This document shows, one piece after another, positions 1-6,573 of a stretch of DNA of 18,601 nucleotides. Under the pieces are notes generated by a model. It saw nothing but the letters and a program-made list of their open reading frames with translations, searched no databases and had not been told where the DNA came from. Where the stretch lies: assembly GCA_900550695.1 (NCBI GenBank), contig URTF01000039.1:1-18601 (forward strand). Direction: 5' to 3'. The stretch's first letter is position 1. Every line of letters starts with the position of its first letter. The DNA is from an uncultured Ruminococcus sp. Lineage in GTDB: Bacteria > Bacillota > Clostridia > Oscillospirales > Ruminococcaceae. Made by a program: the position numbers and the translations under genes.

Positions 1-1
1 T

Positions 2-34
2 GATACTGATCCAGAGTTTATCATTGCAGCTTAA
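2..34 (+). CDS. C-terminal tail of an upstream gene (partial)
   Basis: An open frame enters from the left edge and ends at TAA (32-34), giving the residues DTDPEFIIAA. The acidic-then-hydrophobic ending and the strong terminator 26 bases downstream fit the end of a real gene. Ten residues are too few to identify a family, and another frame cannot be excluded. Confidence 0.4.
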   Translation, partial: DTDPEFIIAA

Positions 35-59
35 ATGCGCTTAATAACTGCATAAAATT

Positions 60-97
60 ATCCTCCTCGGCTTTCAAAGTCGGGGAGGATTTTTTTT
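60..97 (+). terminator. Rho-independent terminator of the upstream gene
   Basis: A 15-bp inverted repeat with two imperfect pairs (arms about 60-74 and 76-90, both ends reading ATCCTCC/GGAGGAT) is followed directly by seven T residues. It isolates the lrgAB operon from the gene entering at the left edge. Confidence 0.85.
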
Positions 98-143
98 AAT
101 ATATTATAGTATACCCTTTAAAATTTGTGTAACAGCTTTTTCG

Positions 144-172
144 TTGACAAAACTTGCCGAAAGTGATATAAT
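144..172 (+). promoter_or_regulatory. Consensus sigma-A promoter of the lrgAB operon
   Basis: TTGACA (144-149), a 17-base spacer and TATAAT (167-172) match the housekeeping consensus exactly, with an extended -10 TG at 164-165. Transcription should start near 179, about 34 bases before the lrgA ATG. This placement rules out a TTG start at 144 for lrgA. Confidence 0.88.
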
Positions 173-212
173 TGTCTCGAATTTTTGGTTTATGAAAAAG
201 AGGTCTGAAAAA

Positions 213-575
213 ATGAAGTATCTTAAACAATTCGGCATTATACTTGCGATCTCGTTTATCGGCGAGATACTCAACGCAGTTCTGCCGCTGCCTATCCCTG
301 CGGGAATTTACGGGATAGTGCTGCTTTTTATCCTGCTCGAAACAAAGGTCATAAAGCTTGAAGCGGTCAGGGAAACGGGTAATTTGCTCATCGATATTAT
401 GCCCGTTATGCTCGTTCCGCCTGCTGTTGAGCTTATGGACTACTGGGGCATCGTCAAGCCGCAGGTTCTCAAATATGTCATTGCGACGGTCATTTCGACT
501 ATAATTGTAATGATAGTTTCGGGACTTATAACAGAGGGCATTATACGTTTTGGAAAGAAGGCGAAGTCCGAATGA
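213..575 (+). CDS. lrgA: LrgA/CidA-family holin-like membrane protein
   Basis: This is a small integral membrane protein of the CidA/LrgA family, 120 aa from this start, which fits the family's usual 110-150. Four hydrophobic segments lie at about 6-24, 28-43, 56-72 and 84-108. The family-like stretch PLPIPAGIYGIVLLFILLE is at 25-43, and the tail is basic. The family was first described as holin/antiholin-like regulators of murein hydrolases; with LrgB, homologues in Bacillus and Streptococcus move pyruvate. The start at 213 is chosen because AAGAGG (198-203) precedes it at a normal distance. The in-frame TTG at 144 lies in the -35 box and the ATG at 192 has no clear ribosome site. The stop overlaps the lrgB start (ATGA), so the two are translationally coupled. 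No LytS/LytR two-component genes are adjacent. Family assignment is solid; the transported solute is unknown. Confidence 0.88.
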   Translation: MKYLKQFGIILAISFIGEILNAVLPLPIPAGIYGIVLLFILLETKVIKLEAVRETGNLLIDIMPVMLVPPAVELMDYWGIVKPQVLKYVIATVISTIIVMIVSGLITEGIIRFGKKAKSE

Positions 576-1264
576 AAGAAATGCTGACAAATTCCGTATT
601 TTTCGGGGTATTTATAAGCGTTGGTTCATACATACTTGCCGACATACTCAAAAACAAGTTCAAAACTCCGCTTTTAAATCCGCTGCTCATTTCAACGGCG
701 GTGACAATTGCTGTTCTTGCACTCGGCGGAATGGATTATGAGAGCTATCAGACGGGCGGAAAGTACCTTAATTACTTCCTCACGCCTGCGACGGTCTGTC
801 TTGCGATACCGCTTTATGAACAGTTTGAAAAGTTGAAAAAGAACGCAGCTGCGATAATGATAGGAATAATTTCGGGTATGCTGACAAGCTTCTGCTCGAT
901 ACTCGTTATGGCGCTGATAATGAAATTCTCGCACGAAGAATATGTAACGTTCCTGCCGAAGTCTATCACAACGGCTATCGGCGTTGGCGTTTCGGAGGAG
1001 ATCGGCGGTTATGTCGGCGTTACGGCGGCTGTTATCGTTATAACGGGTATTCTCGGAAACATCATTGCAGATGGCATTTTCAAGCTTTTCCACATCAACG
1101 AACCCGTTGCAAGGGGAGTTGCGCTCGGAACATCTTCGCATATCCTCGGCACGGTCAAGGCGCTTGAACTCGGCGAAACGGAGGGCGCTATCAGCTCGCT
1201 TTCCGTTGTTACGGCAGGACTTATGACGGTTATTTTCGCACCGATATTCGCTAACTTTATTTAA
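572..1264 (+). CDS. lrgB: LrgB-family membrane protein, partner of LrgA
   Basis: At 230 aa this is a full-length LrgB (CidB/YohK family), a polytopic inner-membrane protein with about six to seven hydrophobic segments. The family hallmarks are plain: LPKSITTAIGVGVSEEIGG at 128-146 (usually PKS-T-P-A---S--IGG) and ARGVALGTSSHILGTVKALE at 180-199, followed by GETEGAISSL. It starts inside the lrgA stop codon (ATGA), the usual coupled arrangement. LrgA and LrgB probably act together, either in control of cell lysis or as a pyruvate/short-acid transporter as reported for PftAB and LrgAB in other Firmicutes. The two downstream enzymes handle phosphoglycolate-like and triose-like compounds, which mildly favours a carbon-metabolism role. 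That last step is inference from context. Confidence 0.9.
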   Translation: MKEMLTNSVFFGVFISVGSYILADILKNKFKTPLLNPLLISTAVTIAVLALGGMDYESYQTGGKYLNYFLTPATVCLAIPLYEQFEKLKKNAAAIMIGIISGMLTSFCSILVMALIMKFSHEEYVTFLPKSITTAIGVGVSEEIGGYVGVTAAVIVITGILGNIIADGIFKLFHINEPVARGVALGTSSHILGTVKALELGETEGAISSLSVVTAGLMTVIFAPIFANFI

Positions 1265-1275
1265 GGAGATAGGCT

Positions 1276-1923
1276 ATGTACAAACTTGCGGTTTTTGATA
1301 TGGACGGAACGATACTTGACACGCTCGAAGACTTAAAGGACAGCACGAATTTTGCGCTCGAAAAGTGCGGTTATCCGACAAGGAGCTATGACGAGGTGCG
1401 CAGATTCGTAGGAAACGGCATCAGAAAGCTCATCGAACGTGCCGTTCCCGAGGGTTTGACCGTTGAGCAGATCGACCGTGTACACGAGGTTTTCACGGAG
1501 CATTACAAGGTGCATTGTGCTGACAAAACCAAGGCTTATGACGGCATCAAGCCGCTTTTGGAAAAGCTTCGTGCGAGCGGCGTAAAGACGGCTGTTGTTT
1601 CAAACAAGGCTGACTACGGCGTTCAGGAGCTTTGCAAGGAATATTTTGACGGACTTTTCGATTATGCTGTCGGCGAACGCGAGGGCATACGCAGAAAGCC
1701 TGCACCCGATGCTGTGAACGAGGCTCTGAGGGTTCTCGGTATCGACAAGAGCGAGGCTGTTTACATCGGCGACTCGGACGTGGATTTTGAAACGGCGAAA
1801 AATGCGGAGCTGCCGTGCATTTCGGTGCTTTGGGGCTTCCGTGACGAAGAATTTCTCCGTGAAAAGGGAGCAACGCTGTTCGTTCGTGACCCTGCGGAGA
1901 TATACGACATTGTAATGGCTTGA
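1276..1923 (+). CDS. gph: HAD-superfamily phosphatase, phosphoglycolate phosphatase-like
   Basis: This is a cytosolic HAD hydrolase of subclass IA, 215 aa, close to the usual 210-230 for Gph/PgmB-type proteins. Motif I is DMDGT (8-12, with nucleophile D8 and acid/base D10). A helical cap at about 18-85 carries FVGNGIRKLI, typical of Gph. Motif II is VVSN with S109, motif III is K141 in RKPAPDAV, and motif IV is GDSDVD (165-170), which binds magnesium. These residues support phosphomonoester hydrolysis; 2-phosphoglycolate is the likely substrate by resemblance, but pyrophosphate or sugar phosphates cannot be excluded. AAGGAGA lies 5 bases upstream of the ATG, and only 11 bases separate it from lrgB, so it sits in the same operon. 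Confidence 0.85.
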   Translation: MYKLAVFDMDGTILDTLEDLKDSTNFALEKCGYPTRSYDEVRRFVGNGIRKLIERAVPEGLTVEQIDRVHEVFTEHYKVHCADKTKAYDGIKPLLEKLRASGVKTAVVSNKADYGVQELCKEYFDGLFDYAVGEREGIRRKPAPDAVNEALRVLGIDKSEAVYIGDSDVDFETAKNAELPCISVLWGFRDEEFLREKGATLFVRDPAEIYDIVMA

Positions 1924-1936
1924 AAGGCGGTATAAA

Positions 1937-2929
1937 ATGTACACACCCAACGAAAAACGATACGAAAAAATGGTTTACAACCGATGCGGAAAGAGCGGCT
2001 TGAAGCTTTCGGCGGTTTCGCTCGGCTTATGGCAGAATTTCGGTCACACGGGCGTTTTTGCGAACATGGAAGAAATGGTTCACACGGCGTTTGACCTCGG
2101 CATTGTGCATTTTGACCTTGCGAACAACTACGGAAATCCTTACAACGGCAGTGCTGAGGAAAATTTCGGCAGGATACTGGACAGGGGAATGAGAGAGTTC
2201 CGTGACGAGCTTTGCATTTCGACAAAGGCAGGCTATGAGATGTGGGAAGGCCCTTACGGTGACAAAAACGGTTCGAGAAAGTACCTCACCGCTTCGCTCG
2301 ACCAGAGCCTTAAAAGAATGAAGCTTGACTATGTTGATATTTTCTATCATCATATTTTCGACCCGAACACGCCGCTTGAAGAAACTGCGCTTGCGCTTGA
2401 CAATGCTGTTCGTCAGGGCAAGGCACTTTATGTCGGCATTTCCAACTACAACACTCAGCAGACAAAGGAGATCACGGCTATTTTCAAGGAGCTGCACACG
2501 CCGTTTATCGTTAATCAGCCGTCCTATTCAATGCTCAACCGCTGGATAGAGCGTGACGGATTGGATAAATATGCCGAGGAAAACGGTATCGGACTTGCGG
2601 TATTTTCACCGCTTTACCAAGGCTTTCTCACGGGACGCTATTTAAAGGGTATCCCTGCGGATTCCCGTGTTGGCAAGGGTGCGACATGGATAGGCAATGA
2701 GCTTGACGATAAAATGGTTGACCGTCTTAACAGGCTCAATTCCATTGCGTTGAAGAGGGGACAGACCTTATCGCAGATGGCACTTTCATGGGTGCTTCAC
2801 AACAAGGCTGTTGCGACTGTGCTTATCGGTGCGAGCCGTCCCGAGCAGATAAAGGAAAATGCTGTCTGCATTGAACATCTTGATTTCACCGATGCGGAGA
2901 TAAATGAGATAGAAGAGCTTATAAAATAA
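1937..2929 (+). CDS. yghZ: Aldo/keto reductase, YghZ/L-glyceraldehyde-3-phosphate reductase type
   Basis: This is a 330-aa NADPH-dependent aldo/keto reductase (AKR14-like, TIM barrel). The start MVYNRCGKSGLKL--VSLGLW-NFG at 12-36 closely resembles E. coli YghZ (GpmR, about 346 aa). The catalytic tetrad is visible: D60 and Y65 in HFDLANNYGNPYNGSAEENFG, K97 in ISTKAGYEMW, and H139 in YHHIFD. The C-terminal NADP-binding part has VLIGASRPEQIKEN. YghZ enzymes reduce L-glyceraldehyde 3-phosphate and methylglyoxal, and voltage-gated potassium channel beta subunits share the family. A GGCGG ribosome site precedes the ATG, and the gene lies 13 bases after the phosphatase, closing the operon. Together with the phosphatase it suggests removal of wayward triose and C2 phosphates. 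The family is firm; the physiological substrate is inferred. Confidence 0.88.
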   Translation: MYTPNEKRYEKMVYNRCGKSGLKLSAVSLGLWQNFGHTGVFANMEEMVHTAFDLGIVHFDLANNYGNPYNGSAEENFGRILDRGMREFRDELCISTKAGYEMWEGPYGDKNGSRKYLTASLDQSLKRMKLDYVDIFYHHIFDPNTPLEETALALDNAVRQGKALYVGISNYNTQQTKEITAIFKELHTPFIVNQPSYSMLNRWIERDGLDKYAEENGIGLAVFSPLYQGFLTGRYLKGIPADSRVGKGATWIGNELDDKMVDRLNRLNSIALKRGQTLSQMALSWVLHNKAVATVLIGASRPEQIKENAVCIEHLDFTDAEINEIEELIK

Positions 2930-2933
2930 GAAA

Positions 2934-2975
2934 ACAGCGTACATTCGCATTTGTGAATGTACGCTGTATTTATAC
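2934..2975. terminator. Bidirectional terminator between the AKR and GGDEF genes
   Basis: A perfect 13-bp inverted repeat has arms 2934-2946 and 2955-2967 (ACAGCGTACATTC) and an 8-base loop. The plus strand continues with ATTTATA. On the minus strand the stem is followed by TTTTCTTATTTTAT, the better U-tract. It can therefore end transcripts of both convergent genes. Confidence 0.8.
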
Positions 2976-3130
2976 TAATTCTCGATCAACCTATAGACAA
3001 ACTCTCGGCTATAATAAGTTCATTCTGCGTCAAGCTCCCTTGTCAGGCGACAGCCTGTCTGCGGTCGCTTTCCTTGACTGAACTTATTCTATCTGTCGAT
3101 TTTGTCTATAGAACGATCGAGAATTAGTAT
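2972..3130. repeat. MITE-like long palindromic repeat, copy 1 (complete)
   Basis: This 159-bp element has perfect 16-bp terminal inverted repeats (2972-2987 and 3115-3130). After a 3-bp mismatch come a further 11 matching bp (2991-3001 with 3101-3111) and a 10-bp inner match (AATAAGTTCA 3013-3022 with 3081-3090). GTCAAG/CTTGAC then closes an apical region that holds the small hairpin CAGGC-gaca-GCCTG (3044-3057). If the element is read as 2975-3127 it is flanked by TA on both sides, as for IS630/mariner-type miniature elements. It contains no gene. Its right edge touches the stop codon of the GGDEF gene. The same first 51 bases recur at 18551-18601. Confidence 0.85.
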
Positions 3131-5085
3131 TAATTTGTGCGCTGCTTTTTGCGGCTGATTTTATTTTTATACATATTTGCGTCCGCTTCTTCGAGAAGCT
3201 CATCGATATTGAGGTCGGTGGTGAAGAGGCGCATTGCTGTTCCGACGCTGGCTGATATTTCATACGGCTTTCCCGAAGATTTGTTTATTTCGGTGAGAGC
3301 CAGATTAAGGCGCTCCGTTCTTATGATAAGGTCAATGGCAGAATACTTTCCGACACCGATAAGGCAGAATTCATCGCCGCCTGCACGGATACATATTTCA
3401 TTGTTCCTTGTCACGCTGCTTACAGCTGCGGCAACGGAGTTTATTCCGTAGTCGCCCTCGCTGTGTCCGTAGGTATCGTTTATGGATTTCAGTCCGTCCA
3501 TATCAATGACAAAAGCAACGACGTTATCGCCGCATTCCGCTTTTGAGAAAACGTCACGGATATAGGCGTTCATTCCTCGGCGGTTATAAAGTCCCGTCAT
3601 TGCGTCACGCTCGGAGAATTTGAGTATTTCCTCACGGATACGGAGCATTTCAAGGCAGTTATTGACGTTTCGTATCCAGTTTACGTCTACCGTGTTTATT
3701 GTCTTTAATACTGAAAGTCTGCTTTCCAGAACGGCATAGCCCATTGAATACTCGTTGAAATGAACGGGTATAAAGTAGAAAACGGACGGCTCGCTGCGTT
3801 CTTCGGAGAGCTGCGGGAGCATGAGCTTCGTATCAAAGGATCTGCGAAAATCAAAGCTTGCAAAGTCACCCGAATGATCCCGCTGCATATTGTTGTAGGA
3901 AACGGCGAGAACCATTTTATCGGGATAACCCTTGACCTGACGCTCGGAAGTGTCAAGGAAATTTTCATTAAGGCATAGACAGAATCTGTCGATCGGTTCG
4001 AGGAGATAAGCATGGCTGATGATCTTTTCAAGACCGTCCGTGATGCTTTCGGCACTTGTGAGGTTTTCGAGCATATAGCTTTGGAGAAGAAGGCTGATAT
4101 CGTAATTTGAATCGGTGAGCTTACCGTTATGGTAGTTATGATTGACATTGAAAAGAGAACCGTAGAGGCGGCTGCGGAGATATTCATAGTTTTCCTGACA
4201 GCCGCAGCTTGAACAGATTTTCAGACCTGTTTCGGGAAAATCGGGAGGATCGAGGACAGGCACATCGGGGTCGATGAACGAATGGAGCTTGTTTACTGCC
4301 AATGCCGCTGCGTGGGATACGTTTGGTGCGTATGTTGTGACGGTGATATCGTTGAGGGCGGCTTCGGTAGTCGCATCATAGCCTGTAACGATCATCTGAT
4401 CGGGGACTTTTATGCCCTTTTCGGTAAGGCGGCGGATAAGTCCTATCGCCATATGGTCGCTGGCGCAGATAACGGCTTCGGGCATCGGAACTTCTCCGCC
4501 TGCAATAGAATCGGCAAGCTTTTCGCCGCCGCTGTACCAGAAATCCCCGTAGAAAATATTGTTTTCGTTAAATTTTAAATTTCGTGAGGAGTATTCATCG
4601 AGGCAGCCGCCGAGACGGTCGTTGGAAACGGCATAGCCTTTCATTCCTGTAAGAAAATACACTTTTTCAGGGTCACATTTATGTACATCGAGGATATGTG
4701 CGGTTATTTCGGTAAAAGCTATCCTGTCGTCCGTTGCGACAAGGGGGAGGTCGCTGTACGGATAGTCGATGAGAACGACAGGCTTTGTTGTTTTTTGACC
4801 GATGTACTTCATGATCCCATCGAGCTTCTGGTATTGTTCGCTTTCGGAGAGCAGTATCGAAGGGATTATCAGTCCGTCAATAAGATCAAAGTTGATAAGC
4901 TCAAATATATTCAATTCGCCTTTTAAATAAGATTTAAAGTAGTGGCATACCTGAACAAGCGGAGAAAATACTGCCACATCATAGTCGTACAGCCGACACT
5001 GCGTAAGCAGACCCTGCATTAAGCGCTGATGATATATTCCCTCGGGGTTTGCTGTCAAAACCCCTATAAGCTTTCTTTTAGCCAT
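3130..5085 (-). CDS. LacI-like sensor domain fused to GGDEF diguanylate cyclase
   Basis: The protein is 651 aa, with no signal peptide or membrane segment, so it is cytosolic. Residues about 5-275 form a periplasmic-binding-protein-like (LacI/GalR effector) domain: KLIGVLTANPEG at 4-15, the IDGLIIP strand, ICASDHMAIGLIRRL, and VPDQMIVTGYDAT. The usual N-terminal helix-turn-helix is absent. A CSSCGC cluster (291-296) follows, then a GAF-like middle part (about 330-480) and a GGDEF domain (about 490-645). GGDEF is at 569-573, with metal-binding D528/D530 in FVIDMDG and the NDTYGHSEGD segment, so c-di-GMP synthesis is likely. The inhibitory RxxD site reads R560-N-N-E563. The start at 5085 is used because GAAGGAGA precedes it; a TTG seven codons upstream is less likely. 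Ligand binding, perhaps of a sugar, probably gates the cyclase (inference). Confidence 0.87.
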   Translation of the reverse strand: MAKRKLIGVLTANPEGIYHQRLMQGLLTQCRLYDYDVAVFSPLVQVCHYFKSYLKGELNIFELINFDLIDGLIIPSILLSESEQYQKLDGIMKYIGQKTTKPVVLIDYPYSDLPLVATDDRIAFTEITAHILDVHKCDPEKVYFLTGMKGYAVSNDRLGGCLDEYSSRNLKFNENNIFYGDFWYSGGEKLADSIAGGEVPMPEAVICASDHMAIGLIRRLTEKGIKVPDQMIVTGYDATTEAALNDITVTTYAPNVSHAAALAVNKLHSFIDPDVPVLDPPDFPETGLKICSSCGCQENYEYLRSRLYGSLFNVNHNYHNGKLTDSNYDISLLLQSYMLENLTSAESITDGLEKIISHAYLLEPIDRFCLCLNENFLDTSERQVKGYPDKMVLAVSYNNMQRDHSGDFASFDFRRSFDTKLMLPQLSEERSEPSVFYFIPVHFNEYSMGYAVLESRLSVLKTINTVDVNWIRNVNNCLEMLRIREEILKFSERDAMTGLYNRRGMNAYIRDVFSKAECGDNVVAFVIDMDGLKSINDTYGHSEGDYGINSVAAAVSSVTRNNEICIRAGGDEFCLIGVGKYSAIDLIIRTERLNLALTEINKSSGKPYEISASVGTAMRLFTTDLNIDELLEEADANMYKNKISRKKQRTN

Positions 5086-5168
5086 AGGCTCTCCTTCTAA
5101 AGACAACGTGTAAACAATTAAATATGTATATTTGATAATGAGGATATCGTGCTTTAATAAGTTATGCA

Positions 5169-5197
5169 GTTATATGTTACCAAAAATATATTTACAA
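5169..5197 (-). promoter_or_regulatory. Candidate promoter of the GGDEF gene
   Basis: Read on the minus strand, TTGTAA (5197-5192), a 17-base spacer and TATAAC (5174-5169) lie about 85 bases before the ATG. A second candidate, TTGACT with an 18-base spacer and TATTAT, lies further upstream. The region is very AT-rich, so neither is certain. Confidence 0.4.
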
Positions 5198-5276
5198 TGT
5201 GTTAAAATAATATTGTAATATTATTAATCGAGTCAAAATTTAACGTAAATAACAGTTAATTTGTGAAAAATGGCGG

Positions 5277-5305
5277 TTGACAAGCTTTGAAAAGTATGAT
5301 ATATT
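5277..5305 (+). promoter_or_regulatory. Promoter of the acidic-stalk surface protein
   Basis: TTGACA (5277-5282), a 17-base spacer, an extended TG at 5297-5298 and TATATT (5300-5305). The predicted 5' leader is about 55 bases, with a TAGGAGAGG ribosome site before the ATG at 5368. A near-consensus promoter suggests strong expression. Confidence 0.8.
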
Positions 5306-5367
5306 AGCTTTGATGTACTCATAGGGGAGTACAAAAATAAATTTTATCTTTAGGAGAGGTAATAATT

Positions 5368-6225
5368 ATGAAATTTTCAAAGCTTTTAAGCACAGCTTGT
5401 GCTGCAGCTATCGCAGCTTCCGCACTTGCTATCCCTGCATCTGCAGATGAGGTTTCCTATCACGCGTATATCGGCGTTCAGTCCGCAAGCTACACATTCA
5501 GAAATGCTTGGAACGATGCAACCTACGGTCAGGGCGTGACTTCCGATGACGGAATGGTTTATTTCGATCAGCTCACAGGTTGGGAAAATCCCGGCAACAT
5601 CGCTGTAAACAAGGGCGGCGTATTCACAGACGCAGAGATCACCGGCGACGGTACATACAGCGTTTCCGTTACTGATTTCGACTTCGGTGAAGATGAAACA
5701 CTCAACCTCCTTTTCATTTCCACAGATATCCCTCTTGACGCAGGCATCACTATTTCCGATGTCAAGGTAGTTATGGACGGCAACACAAAGTACACATTTG
5801 ATGAAGCTTACCTTAACCCTGACGACAAGGAATATGTCAGCCCGATGTGCATCAACATCTGGAACGATGATCTCGGCAAGCAGGACGGTCTTTTCGGCTA
5901 CATGATGCCTACAGATTCCATCGAACTCCAGTTCACAGTTTCCGGAACAGGCGTTGAAGCTGAAACAACCGAAGCTGCTGAAGAAGTTACAGAAGAAACA
6001 ACAGAAGAAGTTACAGAAGCTGAAACAACAGAAGAAGTAACAGAAGCTGAAACTGAGGCTGAAACAGAAGCAGAAACCGAAGCTGCTGAAACAGAAGCCG
6101 CTGCTGCTGACACACAGCCTGCTGAGGAATCCTCTTCCTCCAATGTCGGCGTTATCATTGCTATCGTTGCTGCAGTTGTAGTTGTTGCGGTTGTAGTAGT
6201 TGTAGTAGTTAAGAAGAAGAACTGA
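5368..6225 (+). CDS. Secreted, membrane-anchored protein with Thr/Glu-rich stalk
   Basis: The 285-aa protein belongs to no family I can name. It has a signal peptide (MKFSKLL, then an Ala-rich core) with likely cleavage after ASA at 26. An extracellular domain at about 27-195 is rich in aromatic residues and alternating hydrophobics and looks beta-sandwich-like; this may be a carbohydrate-binding type of fold, which is inference. A low-complexity stalk at about 196-250 is built from TTEEVTEAE and TEAE repeats, then SSSSN. The C-terminal membrane helix at about 260-281 is almost wholly Val/Ala/Ile and ends in KKKN. No LPXTG sortase signal is present, so anchoring is by the helix, with the basic end inside. 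It is a single-gene unit with its own promoter and downstream terminator. Acidic Thr/Glu linkers are common in secreted proteins of ruminococci. Confidence 0.75.
   Translation: MKFSKLLSTACAAAIAASALAIPASADEVSYHAYIGVQSASYTFRNAWNDATYGQGVTSDDGMVYFDQLTGWENPGNIAVNKGGVFTDAEITGDGTYSVSVTDFDFGEDETLNLLFISTDIPLDAGITISDVKVVMDGNTKYTFDEAYLNPDDKEYVSPMCINIWNDDLGKQDGLFGYMMPTDSIELQFTVSGTGVEAETTEAAEEVTEETTEEVTEAETTEEVTEAETEAETEAETEAAETEAAAADTQPAEESSSSNVGVIIAIVAAVVVVAVVVVVVVKKKN
5985..6100 (+). repeat. In-frame degenerate GAA/ACA/GAG repeat encoding the acidic stalk
   Basis: Tandem, slightly diverged units coding for EETTEEVTEA and then TEAE recur within the stalk of the surface protein. Such runs can change length by slippage, so stalk length may vary among strains. 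Confidence 0.6.
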
Positions 6226-6345
6226 TAAGGGATCACTCTGACAGTTTGCCGAACTCCGTTTTGCCGTGCCTGTTTACGGTAAAATGAGTTTATAGCGGCG
6301 GACAGAGTACGTTCGCTCCGCTCGTTAAATCGCAAAAATATACTG

Positions 6346-6393
6346 CCCGATACCGGTGTTATTCTTATAATACCGATATCGGGTTGTTTGTTT
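6346..6393 (+). terminator. Terminator after the acidic-stalk protein gene
   Basis: Arms 6346-6357 (CCCGATACCGGT) and 6372-6383 (ACCGATATCGGG) pair over 12 bp with one C-A mismatch, followed by TTGTTTGTTT. A weaker hairpin lies upstream (6257-6267 with 6276-6286, two G-T pairs, no T-tract). The remaining sequence in 6226-6345 shows no gene. Confidence 0.75.
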
Positions 6394-6436
6394 AATATAG
6401 CTAAAAATATGACGGTAATATTATATAATATTGTTA

Positions 6437-6465
6437 TTGTTTTGGTATTTGAAAAATGTTATAAT
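6437..6465 (+). promoter_or_regulatory. Promoter of the solute-binding lipoprotein gene
   Basis: TTGTTT (6437-6442), a 17-base spacer, an extended TG at 6457-6458 and a perfect TATAAT (6460-6465). The predicted start is near 6472, just upstream of two operator-like sites, so those sites would act as roadblocks or initiation blocks. Confidence 0.72.
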
Positions 6466-6482
6466 TTTATTGTAATTAATAG

Positions 6483-6513
6483 CTTTACAAAACGATTTGA
6501 TCGTTTTGTAAAG
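6483..6513. promoter_or_regulatory. Perfect 14-bp inverted repeat, candidate operator
   Basis: CTTTACAAAACGAT (6483-6496) and ATCGTTTTGTAAAG (6500-6513) are exact reverse complements around TTG. It lies about 11 bases downstream of the predicted start of transcription and has no T-tract, so a DNA operator fits better than a terminator. A hairpin in the 5' leader RNA is the alternative. The cognate regulator is not in this window. Confidence 0.65.
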
Positions 6514-6527
6514 TGTAAACGTTTGCA
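6514..6527 (+). promoter_or_regulatory. CcpA cre-like site
   Basis: TGTAAACGTTTGCA satisfies every position of the Gram-positive cre consensus TGWAARCGYTWNCW. It directly abuts the 14-bp palindrome and lies 46 bases before the ATG of a sugar-type binding protein. Downstream-of-start cre sites usually repress. A different LacI-family regulator with a similar operator is possible. Confidence 0.65.
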
Positions 6528-6573
6528 GGGCGGTCGGAACTGCTCTGCGAAAATCCTCAAAAGGAGAGAGTAT

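Noticed and set aside
144..212. Upstream TTG/ATG starts for lrgA
   Set aside because: The TTG at 144 is the -35 box of a consensus promoter and the predicted transcript begins near 179; only ATG 213 has a ribosome site.
2972..3130. Palindromic element as a plain transcription terminator only
   Set aside because: A separate, conventional terminator already lies at 2934-2967, and the TA flanks and second identical copy point to a dispersed repeat rather than a simple terminator.
5985..6100. Possible CRISPR-like tandem repeat
   Set aside because: The units are short, in frame, without unique spacers, and code for the acidic stalk of a protein.
6226..6345. Small gene or RNA after the acidic-stalk protein
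   Set aside because: Only a weak hairpin with G-T pairs and no T-tract was seen; no ribosome site with a sensible frame was found.
6388..6573. Upstream extension of the solute-binding protein frame
   Set aside because: This stretch overlaps the preceding T-tract, the promoter, the palindrome and the cre-like site. A lipoprotein signal peptide begins exactly at ATG 6574, which has a strong ribosome site.
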